Virus record (IMG/VR): IMGVR_UViG_3300031143_000035
Coordinates: 1 to 23,144 of that record
Direction: 5' to 3' (one strand)
Length of the DNA stretch: 23,144 nt
Source: a virus
Positions 7,791 to 15,487 of this stretch are shown one piece after another. Below the pieces are notes generated by a model that did not search any database, was not told the origin of the DNA, and saw only the letters and a list, made by a program, of their open reading frames with translations. How positions within the stretch are numbered: the stretch's first letter is position 1; each line of letters starts with the position of its first letter. The position numbers were made by a program, and so were the translations under genes.

Positions 7791-8499
7791 TACAATATTA
7801 TGTGTGAAGTGGGGTGACAAATATGATCACACCTATGTTGAGAAACTAAAAGAACAGTGCGAACAAAATTGTTCTGTGCCGTTTAACTTTTACTGTCTTA
7901 CAGACAATCCTACACAACCATATGATATACAACTTCCTACTACTTGGGATTCCTACTATCATGAAAAACGGGGGTTCTTTTGGGCATATCGAAAGATACA
8001 TATGTTCAGTGATTTAGTTGGGGGAGATCAATTCCTTTTTCTAGACCTTGATGTTATTATACACCAAGACCTAAAATATTTCTTCGAATTACCAATGGAC
8101 AAACCGTGGATTGTTCGTGGTTGGTGGAACGATCTAGCCACAGTTAAAACAAACTATTCAAAGAATAAGTCAACGCCACTTAACTCATCAGTTATTCGTT
8201 GGAATAGAGGACAAATGAAATCTGTTTATAATCAGGTGAAGGATAATGCAGAGGTTATATTTTTCACATATCCTAGTCTTGATAATTACATGGTTCATCA
8301 CTGGTATGATCCTTGGAAAGAAGATGAAGGATTCTTACAGGGGTTTCCAAAAGGAGATGTATATTCTTGGTACAAAGGTAATATACATCCTGATGATATG
8401 TCTAAGAAGGTGTTAAGGAAAGATCATAAAATTTGTTTATTTAATAATAGTACTCATACTGAGGGTGATTATGATGAGGAAATTAAAACCTTATGGTAG
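7783..8499 (+). CDS. GT-A-type glycosyltransferase (copy 1)
   Basis: A 238-aa protein with the hallmarks of a small GT-A/GT8-like glycosyltransferase: an N-terminal strand (ILCVKWGDKY), the metal/nucleotide-sugar binding DxD in FLFLDLDVII (D88, D90), and an acceptor-side segment LNSSVIRWNRG. It would transfer a sugar from a nucleotide-sugar donor to an unknown acceptor in the cytoplasm. I chose the ATG at 7783, which overlaps the stop of the radical SAM gene (ATGAATAA), over the upstream ATG at 7753, because it begins just at the conserved first strand. The glycosyltransferase at 13681 starts with the matching IICIRIGEKY and has the DxD in the same place, so the two are paralogues. Confidence 0.75.
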   Translation: MNNTILCVKWGDKYDHTYVEKLKEQCEQNCSVPFNFYCLTDNPTQPYDIQLPTTWDSYYHEKRGFFWAYRKIHMFSDLVGGDQFLFLDLDVIIHQDLKYFFELPMDKPWIVRGWWNDLATVKTNYSKNKSTPLNSSVIRWNRGQMKSVYNQVKDNAEVIFFTYPSLDNYMVHHWYDPWKEDEGFLQGFPKGDVYSWYKGNIHPDDMSKKVLRKDHKICLFNNSTHTEGDYDEEIKTLW

Positions 8500-9149
8500 A
8501 TCATATAAAATTCACACCAGCTGTTGCTAGAGATTGGAAGTCTGTACAGTCTGCTGTTAGGGGCGATACATATAAACATTGTGCAAGAAGAGTAGAAGAT
8601 GCCAGCACATCATCACAACTGAAAAGTAAGTTGTGGATAATAGAAGAAGTTTCTAATCTTGGGGTTAAAGTAGATAGGGTGGCTATTCTTGCTGGTTGGT
8701 ATGCTAATTTTATTGTTCCCTTGTTAATAGATGAACTTGGTGCTTCTTTCATTCATAATTTTGAAATTGATCAAGATGTAAAACAGTTAAGTTATAAGTT
8801 TAATAAGAGATATAAGGAAGAAGAAAAATATAAGTGCTATATTGTAGATGTTATGTTTGAACCTATATGGCAGTACATGAAACAGGGTGTATCGGGTTTT
8901 GATCTTGTTATTAATACATCATGCGAACATATGTTTCCCATGCAAAAATTCCTTAAAATGAATCGAGGATTCCTTGGTAATCCACTTTACGTTTTACAAT
9001 CAACAGATGATAGCTCTTTTGATGATCATATCAATTGCGTTAGTTCTCCTGATGAGTTAGCTGAACAGGCAAAGCTTGTTGATGTTTTATATAGTGGAAC
9101 AAAGGTATTAGATAACGGTATGAATCGTTTCATGGTAATAGGAAAATAA
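8493..9149 (+). CDS. SAM-dependent methyltransferase-like protein
   Basis: A 218-aa protein with a class I methyltransferase-like core: motif I region VAILAGWYANF (63-73), acidic end of strand 2 in NFEIDQD (89-95), and FDLVINTSCEHMF (136-148) at the motif IV position. The Gly-rich loop is atypical (AGW rather than GxGxG), as in several marine phage methyltransferases. Two short ends flank the core: IKFTPAVARDWKSVQ at the N-terminus and LDNGMNRFMVIG at the C-terminus. Exactly these ends survive in the mini-ORF at 10446. It overlaps the upstream glycosyltransferase by 7 bases and is followed after one base by the 2OG oxygenase. The substrate is unknown. Confidence 0.6.
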   Translation: MVDHIKFTPAVARDWKSVQSAVRGDTYKHCARRVEDASTSSQLKSKLWIIEEVSNLGVKVDRVAILAGWYANFIVPLLIDELGASFIHNFEIDQDVKQLSYKFNKRYKEEEKYKCYIVDVMFEPIWQYMKQGVSGFDLVINTSCEHMFPMQKFLKMNRGFLGNPLYVLQSTDDSSFDDHINCVSSPDELAEQAKLVDVLYSGTKVLDNGMNRFMVIGK

Positions 9150-9150
9150 G

Positions 9151-9729
9151 ATGGTAGGTTTAATGGATTATGTAAAATATTATCCAGATATTTTAGACTC
9201 TGATTGGTGTCAAAACTTAATTACTAGTATTGGTAAAAGTAAACAATTTATTAAACTAAAACATTGGGAGAGTCATGGTATAGATCGTGAAAATGATTTG
9301 AAACATTTATATGTACCTGTAATAGATTGCTTTATGGAAGCAAAAGATTTATACCTAAAAGATGTTGATATAAATCACCCCAATAAAGATTTCACATATT
9401 TTGTTGAGTGGGGTAATAAATGTAGAATACAACACTTTGAAACAGGGGGCCATATGCCAACCCATGTAGATAATACTGTTACACAAGTCCCAAAAAAGAA
9501 ATATCCTAATAATGGGTTACACTTTGGTTCTGAAAGTGCTGATTCGAAATTATCATTAGTTCTTCATTTGAATGATGATTATGAGGGAGGAAATTTTCAT
9601 ATAAATGATAAAGATTACTCAACAAAAAAAGGATCAGTAATAGTTTTTCCTTCTGCATTTATGTATCCACATGGAGTTAAGGAAGTTACTAAAGGAGAAA
9701 GATGGAGCATCTCTATCTTTATGAAATAA
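9151..9729 (+). CDS. 2-oxoglutarate/Fe(II) oxygenase, prolyl-4-hydroxylase-like
   Basis: A 192-aa protein with a clear 2OG-Fe(II) dioxygenase double-stranded beta-helix. HxD is at H105-V-D107 (MPTHVDN), followed by LSLVLHLNDDYEGGNFHI (135-151), the distal iron ligand H174 (FMYPHGV) and the 2-oxoglutarate-binding R184 (GERWSISIF). It would hydroxylate a substrate while converting 2-oxoglutarate to succinate. The length and the LNDDYEGG segment match the phage P4H-like family common in marine T4-like phages. Start 9151 lies one base after the upstream stop; an ATG at 9163 with AGG upstream is an alternative. It is one of three 2OG-type enzymes in the window and unlike the two AspH-type ones. 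The substrate could be a protein, a sugar or a nucleic acid base. Confidence 0.85.
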   Translation: MVGLMDYVKYYPDILDSDWCQNLITSIGKSKQFIKLKHWESHGIDRENDLKHLYVPVIDCFMEAKDLYLKDVDINHPNKDFTYFVEWGNKCRIQHFETGGHMPTHVDNTVTQVPKKKYPNNGLHFGSESADSKLSLVLHLNDDYEGGNFHINDKDYSTKKGSVIVFPSAFMYPHGVKEVTKGERWSISIFMK

Positions 9730-9730
9730 G

Positions 9731-10462
9731 ATGAAATTAATTGCAATAGGGTGTAGTTTTACTGAACATTATATGCTTAGTAGAACGTATTCTAGTTATG
9801 ATTTGGATTATAAAAGATGGCCTGCTCATTTAGCAGAAAGCCTTGATATGGAATGTATTAATTTAGGTTTAGCAGGAAGAGGTAATGAATATATGTTATC
9901 AAAAGCCTTTGATGCATCTTCTATAGGTGATATTGGATTAGTAGTAGTGATGTGGAGCGAATTTCAAAGAATGGATTATGAAAAAAAAGAAGAGAGGGGT
10001 GGTTGGCGCAGTTTTCATCCCCATTTACCTATTCAAGCAGCTGAAGAAGCAGGCCTTATGTCGGTCAATAAAAAGATGTTGGAATATAAGAACCCTACTG
10101 CTGCATCTTTACAATCGCTTAGGTTTTTTTCTTGGTTTCAATTTATGATGAAGAATATTCCGTATTTGCAAATTCAAGGAGTTAATCCATTACCTGTGGG
10201 GAATAGTCATAAAGGTTATCATCCACTAGTTTTGAGTGACAGAGAAGAAGCCATTAAAGCAATAATAGATTCTGATTATTATGATTTAATAGATGAAGAT
10301 AAATTTATAGGTTGGCCTATATTTAAAGAAATTGGTGGTCACACTGTAGAGGATGTACTCCCTGACAATTGTAGAATTGGAGAAAAAGATCGTCACCCTA
10401 ATGCGATAGGCCATGAAATAATAGCACAGAAGATATTTGAGAATTATGATAGAATATATTAA
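9731..10462 (+). CDS. SGNH/GDSL-hydrolase-like protein (copy 2)
   Basis: A 243-aa paralogue of the protein at 5580. The conserved points are GCSFT (7-11, candidate nucleophile Ser9), NLGLAGRGNEY (block II/III Gly-Asn region), GLVVVMWSEFQR, IQG..PL, FIGWPIFKEIGGH and the C-terminal DRHPNAIGHE with D220 and H222. It shares the overall length and motif order of copy 1 but is clearly diverged, so the pair is not a recent duplication. The ATG follows the oxygenase stop by one base with no clear ribosome site, so coupling is likely. The end overlaps the mini-methyltransferase ORF by 17 bases. A deacetylase or esterase on a glycan is the best guess. Confidence 0.65.
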   Translation: MKLIAIGCSFTEHYMLSRTYSSYDLDYKRWPAHLAESLDMECINLGLAGRGNEYMLSKAFDASSIGDIGLVVVMWSEFQRMDYEKKEERGGWRSFHPHLPIQAAEEAGLMSVNKKMLEYKNPTAASLQSLRFFSWFQFMMKNIPYLQIQGVNPLPVGNSHKGYHPLVLSDREEAIKAIIDSDYYDLIDEDKFIGWPIFKEIGGHTVEDVLPDNCRIGEKDRHPNAIGHEIIAQKIFENYDRIY

Positions 10463-10604
10463 ATATACGCCTGAAGTAGCGAGAGATTGGAAACAGGCTC
10501 AGGCTGATGTGCAGAAAGATTATCCAGAAGTTCTAGAAAGTATGACTCTAAATAATGGTATGGAAAGGTACATGGTGATAGGATATGATTCACGGAGCAG
10601 ATAG
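10446..10604 (+). pseudogene. 52-codon internally deleted copy of the methyltransferase gene at 8493
   Basis: An intact short ORF whose product begins IKYTPEVARDWKQAQADV and ends NNGMERYMVIGYDSRSR. The first 22 residues match the N-terminus of the 218-aa methyltransferase (13 identical positions, including TP-VARDWK), and residues about 29-46 match its C-terminal stretch (VLDNGMNRFMVIG). The roughly 180 residues of the catalytic domain in between are absent, so it cannot be a methyltransferase. The DNA has diverged from the intact gene, so it is an old deletion or derives from another phage's allele. It remains in frame without stops, overlaps the upstream SGNH gene by 17 bases and the downstream hydroxylase by 20. 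It may be a relic or a retained small protein. Confidence 0.7.
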
Positions 10605-11325
10605 TAACGTATACACAAAACCTTATAAGGCAGGGAACATTGTAGAGTGGTGTAGAGATCATGATGTATGGTATCTAAAGATTGACATAGAGATACCAGA
10701 GGTATGCATTAAAGAAGCGCAAGCAGTATACGATGAGGGTTTCTTTGTTGATCATCGTTATGGTGATGGAGATGGCTGGCGTTCTGCCGCTATTCATAGT
10801 TTTGTACATGAGGATGCAGATGATACAAGTATGGGATGGCATCATACTAAGAATCCAAATGGCCATGGCCTTAGTGAAGATAAAGTAAAGTGGGGTTGGA
10901 CTGAGATTGCCGAGGTTGCGCCAGAGACTAAGAGATGGTTAGAAGATTTCCCCCACAAGTCCTATAGACGTTTGCGGTTTATGTTATTGGAACCAGAGGG
11001 GCGTATAGAATCACATAATGATGCATCTGATCAAAGAATAAAAGAAGGTCGAGTACGAAACATTGCTGGTGCGATTAACCTTGCTTTTTATCAACCTGAT
11101 GGTTGTTATCTTAGGAGAGTAGACACAAAGGAAGAGTTGCCTTTTGAGAACTGTACAGGTTTCTGGTTTGATAATGGAGTAGAACATGAGGCATACAATG
11201 CATCAGCTGAAAATAGATTTCACTTTATCATGCATGGTGGGTTTAATAAAGAACGTAAAGAATTAATGAGAAAATCTCTTGCTAAACAGTTTGGTAAGGA
11301 TGTATTGAAAGAAATTTATAAATGA
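10585..11325 (+). CDS. Aspartyl/asparaginyl beta-hydroxylase-like 2OG/Fe(II) oxygenase
   Basis: A 246-aa protein. The C-terminal half has the AspH-type fold signature: RLRFMLLEPEGRIESHND with H144 and D146 as iron ligands, INLAFYQPDGCYLR (164-177), distal H201 in GVEHEAYNAS and R211 in ENRFHFIMHGG for 2-oxoglutarate. AspH-family enzymes hydroxylate Asp or Asn side chains or related substrates. The N-terminal ~120 residues (many Trp, His and Asp) are not recognised and may recognise the substrate. The start at 10585 lies inside the mini-ORF and the end overlaps the next radical SAM gene by 4 bases (ATGA). A related but more divergent AspH-like protein lies at 19059 inside the neck operon. Confidence 0.75.
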   Translation: MIHGADSNVYTKPYKAGNIVEWCRDHDVWYLKIDIEIPEVCIKEAQAVYDEGFFVDHRYGDGDGWRSAAIHSFVHEDADDTSMGWHHTKNPNGHGLSEDKVKWGWTEIAEVAPETKRWLEDFPHKSYRRLRFMLLEPEGRIESHNDASDQRIKEGRVRNIAGAINLAFYQPDGCYLRRVDTKEELPFENCTGFWFDNGVEHEAYNASAENRFHFIMHGGFNKERKELMRKSLAKQFGKDVLKEIYK

Positions 11326-12353
11326 TTGATCTAACTAAACCAGTTGATGCATCTTATGAGTTGAACAACATTTGTAATTTAATGTGTCCTCAATGCGCTC
11401 GTAATACGATTAAAGATGGTGTTCTACAAAAGAATCCTGATACTAGTGGAAACCCTTTACCTACACTTGATAGTCACGAAATATCCTTGGATGATTTTAA
11501 GACTTCCTTTGATAATATTGGTAATGTCGGTATGGTAAAGTTCTATGGAACTGTATCAGAGAATATTGCAAGCACTAATTTCTTTGAGATCAATGAATAT
11601 ATTTTTAGCAAAAATGCACGAATACTTACGAGTACAAATGGCTCTCTAAAAACTAAAGAATGGTGGTATGAGTTAGGTAAGTTGTATAAGAAACAAGAAA
11701 AAAGTAGAATGGTTTTTTGTCTGGATGGTTTATATGAGGAACTTAGCCTCTATCGTATTAATGCAAATTATGATAAGATTATTGAAAATGCTCTATCCTT
11801 TATGGAAGGTGGTGGTAAGGCTGAATGGAGAATGATTATTTTCAAACATAATCAGCATCAGATAGAAGATGCAAAGAAACTTGCAAAACAATATGGATTT
11901 GATAAATTCACTTATCAATATTCGAATAGAAAAGATATACCTGAACCATTCACTTTCAAAGGAAAACAGTATAATTTAGAACCTCAAGATAAATGGAAAG
12001 AGTGGGAAACTATTAAAAATAAAAGACTAGAACATACAGAAGTGGGTAACATTGTATGTAAATTTAAAGAGGTCAATTCAGTATATATAGATTACCTTTG
12101 CAGAGTTTGGCCATGTTGTTATCTGCCTTCTGCGAAACATCTTCTAGGTGAACAAAAGTTTTACGATGACTATTATTATGATATGAGTAATAATTTGATA
12201 GATAAATCATTAGAGGAAATAATGAATGATGTGTTCTATGACTCTCTACAAAAGTCTTGGGAAAAAGAAGAGACTTGTTTGAAACCATGTAGCAACACTT
12301 GTTCTTTTACTGATAGCGTTAGGACATCAAATTATAGGGTAGATGTGTGGTAG
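11322..12353 (+). CDS. Radical SAM protein with C-terminal SPASM-like cysteines
   Basis: A 343-aa protein with the radical SAM CX3CX2C at C18, C22 and C25 (NNICNLMCPQCARN), very close to the N-terminus as in SPASM/twitch enzymes. A C-terminal cysteine-rich region (C246, C260, C265, C266, C319, C323, C327) probably binds an auxiliary iron-sulfur cluster. The usual GGE motif is replaced by MVKFYGTVSEN (71-81), so SAM amino-group binding may differ. The domain order is opposite to that of the radical SAM protein at 6549, whose extra cysteines precede the core, so the two are different subfamilies. It overlaps the AspH-like gene by 4 bases and the unknown 453-aa gene by 7. Peptide or protein modification, or sugar epimerisation, is possible; the substrate is unknown. 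Confidence 0.85.
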   Translation: MIDLTKPVDASYELNNICNLMCPQCARNTIKDGVLQKNPDTSGNPLPTLDSHEISLDDFKTSFDNIGNVGMVKFYGTVSENIASTNFFEINEYIFSKNARILTSTNGSLKTKEWWYELGKLYKKQEKSRMVFCLDGLYEELSLYRINANYDKIIENALSFMEGGGKAEWRMIIFKHNQHQIEDAKKLAKQYGFDKFTYQYSNRKDIPEPFTFKGKQYNLEPQDKWKEWETIKNKRLEHTEVGNIVCKFKEVNSVYIDYLCRVWPCCYLPSAKHLLGEQKFYDDYYYDMSNNLIDKSLEEIMNDVFYDSLQKSWEKEETCLKPCSNTCSFTDSVRTSNYRVDVW

Positions 12354-13708
12354 AAGGTTTTGAAAAATTTGTAAGTCTCTGGAAATCAGAAACTAAAGAT
12401 ATAAAAATTAAGAATCCTGATCTTTTGTTTCTGGTGGTGTATCCAGATAAACTAGAATGGGAATTCTCTATAGAGAAACAATGTCAGACAACTACTCTTA
12501 TGGTATCTGGTGGGGCCACAGGTGCAAGTACTGGCCAAGAGGTTCAGTTCTGTTACAGAAGTGAAGTAAATGACTTTCTTAAAGTATGTAAACACACTCA
12601 TGCAATGATTGTGTCTGTCGGCATGGTATTTGATATGACATGTGTTACGAATGATGTATCTGCAAAATGGAGAAATAATTTTGTAGAAGCTGAAAATAGA
12701 AAGGTACAACCAAATCAATTAACTCCTATAACAGATTTCTATGATTTTGTGGAGAGCGGAGAATATATTAAAGCTCACATTATAGCCAAGACAGAAAAAG
12801 ATGCGTTCCTTCATCATCAACATATAAACCTAAATGTGGATATGTGGAAAACTCTGGATTGTCCACCTCTAGATGAGAGATATGCATGGGGTAGTTACGA
12901 TAGATCAAAAGATAATTTTCATGATGATTATACTCCCTTTTGGCTAACTCCTAAAGGCGGTAAAAAGATACAGAATTTTACTCATGAAGAGAGAACAAGA
13001 AAATCATTCTCATATTATAGGGATTATGATGAAGTATGGAAAAACCTTGATATCGCAGACCTTGATGATTTTTATTTTTCCAGATATATGACAAGAATCC
13101 AAGAATCTTTTTATCTGTTTAATACGGAATCTCTTAAAAGAGTACCAGATAGTAAGTTTGATCTTATATTTTCACCCACAGCTGGTTATAGTGCAGAGGC
13201 TTGTGTTGACAAACTAGATTTTTCTGGTGAGGTTGTGTTATATGATTATGTACAACAGAACATAGATATCAAAAAAATGATAGTAGACTTTAATATGTCT
13301 TTAGAAGAACTTTATATTTTTAGAAAAACTATAGATGAAAATATAGTAGATAATGTAGGAAATTTTCCTGCTACACAAAGAACTGTTGGAATGGGTTCTC
13401 ATGAAGAATTAATGAAAATGCAAGAAAAAATGAGGGATGAACATGAAGTAAATTATTGGTTAATGAATATTATTGAACCAGATTATACTGCACTCTTAAA
13501 TAAAATTAGAGGTAAAGATGTGTTTTTTGATGCCAGTAATATATTCAGTTATCATATGTCCCATGCGTATCATACATTAGAAGAGCTTATTCTCTCGTAT
13601 GAAAGGCTGCATGAAATATTAGGTTATGCAAATAGTTGTTGGTTTCAAGGAACTAAACCTACGAAACAATGGGAGAGAAAATGGTTGACATCATCTGTAT
13701 TAGAATAG
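12347..13708 (+). CDS. 453-aa protein of unknown function, probably two domains
   Basis: I do not recognise this family. The start is a GTG at 12347 overlapping the upstream stop by 7 bases; no in-frame ATG lies nearby. The N-terminal ~165 residues contain hydrophobic strands (LLFLVVYPD, THAMIVSVGMVFD) and look like an alpha/beta domain acting on something held between HAHIIAKTEKD-like segments. A His/Asp/Trp-rich linker (about 180-250) follows. Residues 260-330 (FDLIFSPTAGYSAEACVDKL, then EVVLYDYVQQN) resemble a Rossmann-type nucleotide- or SAM-binding fold, and 385-425 (DVFFDASNIFSYHMSH) would suit its last strands. A methyltransferase-like or glycosyltransferase-like C-terminal domain is an inference only. 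It lies between a radical SAM gene and a glycosyltransferase, which it overlaps by 28 bases. Confidence 0.55.
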   Translation: MVEGFEKFVSLWKSETKDIKIKNPDLLFLVVYPDKLEWEFSIEKQCQTTTLMVSGGATGASTGQEVQFCYRSEVNDFLKVCKHTHAMIVSVGMVFDMTCVTNDVSAKWRNNFVEAENRKVQPNQLTPITDFYDFVESGEYIKAHIIAKTEKDAFLHHQHINLNVDMWKTLDCPPLDERYAWGSYDRSKDNFHDDYTPFWLTPKGGKKIQNFTHEERTRKSFSYYRDYDEVWKNLDIADLDDFYFSRYMTRIQESFYLFNTESLKRVPDSKFDLIFSPTAGYSAEACVDKLDFSGEVVLYDYVQQNIDIKKMIVDFNMSLEELYIFRKTIDENIVDNVGNFPATQRTVGMGSHEELMKMQEKMRDEHEVNYWLMNIIEPDYTALLNKIRGKDVFFDASNIFSYHMSHAYHTLEELILSYERLHEILGYANSCWFQGTKPTKQWERKWLTSSVLE

Positions 13709-14379
13709 GTGAAAAATATGGCCCAGAGTATGAAGACTATTTAAATAAAAAACTCTCTAAGTATAATATACACTGGATACATGAACCATACAATGAACGA
13801 GTAACCCTACAGTGGAATAAAATGTGGGGTATGCAGTTAGATCAAGAAGAACCTATTTGTGTCATGGACATAGACGTTCTTCTTATGGGAGACTACGAAA
13901 AGATATTTGACTACCCTATTATGCGTGGACAGTTCCTTGCAATGCCTGGGTGGTGGAGAGACACAAAGAAAGAGGGATACTCTATCAACGGTGGGTTCTT
14001 TAAGTATTATCCAAAAGATTGTAAATACATCTACGATAAGTTTATGAAAGACATACACGGATGGCAGAGACATTACATTGATAATGGAGTTACTAGAGGC
14101 CCTGTAAATGGAGAACAGTACTTTGTTGAGGATAGTGTAAAAGAACAATTAGAGCTTATCACACTACCTAAAGAATGGTTTACACGATGGGTTGTAGACT
14201 CTGATATTGTTGGAAGAAGTATGACTACGTGGCAAGTACAGATCACACGTAAGTATCAAAAGATAACTGGTAACGACTATATATTCTTAGGGGGAGAGTT
14301 TCACCCAGATATCAAGTTTGTACACTTTACACACAGAAACAATAAGCCTCATGAATGGGAATATTATGAAAACAAATAA
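13681..14379 (+). CDS. GT-A-type glycosyltransferase (copy 2)
   Basis: A 232-aa protein with IICIRIGEKYGPEY at the N-terminus, the DxD motif in CVMDIDVLLMGD (D63, D65), a GGFFKYY acceptor segment and an EQYFVEDS motif near residues 145-155. This is the usual order of small GT8-like enzymes. I chose the ATG at 13681 over 13669, because GGAGAG at 13672-13677 is then an ideally placed ribosome site. The gene overlaps the unknown 453-aa gene by 28 bases and the following synthase gene by 14. It is a diverged paralogue of the glycosyltransferase at 7783; both carry WW after the DxD (PGWWRD and RGWWND). The donor and acceptor are unknown. Confidence 0.75.
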   Translation: MVDIICIRIGEKYGPEYEDYLNKKLSKYNIHWIHEPYNERVTLQWNKMWGMQLDQEEPICVMDIDVLLMGDYEKIFDYPIMRGQFLAMPGWWRDTKKEGYSINGGFFKYYPKDCKYIYDKFMKDIHGWQRHYIDNGVTRGPVNGEQYFVEDSVKEQLELITLPKEWFTRWVVDSDIVGRSMTTWQVQITRKYQKITGNDYIFLGGEFHPDIKFVHFTHRNNKPHEWEYYENK

Positions 14380-15451
14380 ATTAGTATATTGGAATATGGG
14401 GTTTCTAGAAACCGTTGAACAATGGATAAAAACAGAACACCCACTTTTTTTACAAGAATGGGAACTATTACTAAAAGCAGACTTATCCCTCAGTCATCGA
14501 GCTGGGTATGTTACATCAAGTCAATCAACACTGGATAGAGCTGGAGAATTTGAAACTGTTTTTCATACACAACCTTTGATTCCTTGGATACCTTTTAAAG
14601 AATATCCTAGAAAAGACTTTGCTGACTGTATGTTTGAATCGGCGCAGTTACTGGCTGATAAGGGAAAAACAATAGATTTTTTCTGGTCAGGGGGGCTAGA
14701 TAGTACATCAGCACTCCTTGCATTTAATGAATTGGGGTTACATAAACAACTACATGTTATTATGGGAGGTGTTCCTGAGTCTCCTGAGATTTTTGAAGAA
14801 CTGGTAAAAGGACGAATGGATTATACTTGGGAACAGACAAGCTCAGCTGAAGTATTTTATGGAATAGCGAAATTAGACGAACATATATTATGTACTTGTT
14901 CTGAATTTGATATAATGTTTGGCGGTAAGGGTAATTTTGCAGCCACGGGGACTGTAGTAAAAAATCCTGATAGTTGGGAAGTTAAACGTAGATATTATAC
15001 TGCAAGACATGGATGGGGGATGTCTCTAAATTTTAGTGGGGATTGGGTAGATATTAATAATTATATGCCATTTGGGATGCAACCTCCTCTTGAAAAATGG
15101 TTATGTAATTTTGTATTAGATGATAAAATGTTGTATCATGATGTTTCAGATGAAACTTGGGAAGATGGAACTGGATCATGGCGCACTACTGGCGATGCCC
15201 CAATATCAGCCGGCCAAGAATGGTATAAACAAGTCAAAATGCCGCTCAGAGATTTTTTATATAAGATTACAAAGGATGAATATCTATCTTATCATAAACC
15301 AAAACTGGCAAGTATGTTAAGATTGTCAGGACGAATTTCTGGCAAGGTGCCGATAAAGAAAAGAATTCTCGCAATAACTAATGATGGTAAGGTTGTAGAT
15401 GCTGATAATTTTAATAATTTTGATTGGCCGAGTTATATAGTAAATTTTTAG
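14366..15451 (+). CDS. Asparagine-synthase-like ATP-pyrophosphatase lacking the glutaminase domain (copy 1)
   Basis: A 361-aa protein with the PP-loop SGGLDST at 108-114, typical of the ATP-pyrophosphatase domain of asparagine synthetases and related amidotransferases (beta-lactam synthetase, lasso-peptide cyclases). These adenylate a carboxylate and attach an amine. There is no N-terminal Ntn glutaminase with its Cys2; the ~100 residues before the loop are a different, unrecognised domain. A late ILAITNDGKVV segment near the C-terminus is shared with the copy at 21499. The start at 14366 has GGGA at 14357-14360; 14351 and 14318 are in-frame alternatives. It is the last gene of the sigma70-driven operon. 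It could use free ammonia or another amine, or act in peptide, sugar or base modification. Confidence 0.75.
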   Translation: MKTNKLVYWNMGFLETVEQWIKTEHPLFLQEWELLLKADLSLSHRAGYVTSSQSTLDRAGEFETVFHTQPLIPWIPFKEYPRKDFADCMFESAQLLADKGKTIDFFWSGGLDSTSALLAFNELGLHKQLHVIMGGVPESPEIFEELVKGRMDYTWEQTSSAEVFYGIAKLDEHILCTCSEFDIMFGGKGNFAATGTVVKNPDSWEVKRRYYTARHGWGMSLNFSGDWVDINNYMPFGMQPPLEKWLCNFVLDDKMLYHDVSDETWEDGTGSWRTTGDAPISAGQEWYKQVKMPLRDFLYKITKDEYLSYHKPKLASMLRLSGRISGKVPIKKRILAITNDGKVVDADNFNNFDWPSYIVNF

Positions 15452-15453
15452 TT

Positions 15454-15461
15454 TATAAATA
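15454..15461 (+). promoter_or_regulatory. T4-type late promoter TATAAATA
   Basis: Exact TATAAATA in the 36-base gap after the synthase gene, 26 bases before the ATG at 15488, with AAAGGAGA at 15472-15479 in between. Intergenic position and ideal spacing make it one of the best late-promoter candidates here. Confidence 0.8.
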
Positions 15462-15487
15462 GATTTATAGAAAAGGAGATCCATATT

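Noticed and set aside
13684-13689. TTGACA inside the second glycosyltransferase start region
   Set aside because: No TATAAT-like hexamer at 16-18 bases; coding chance.
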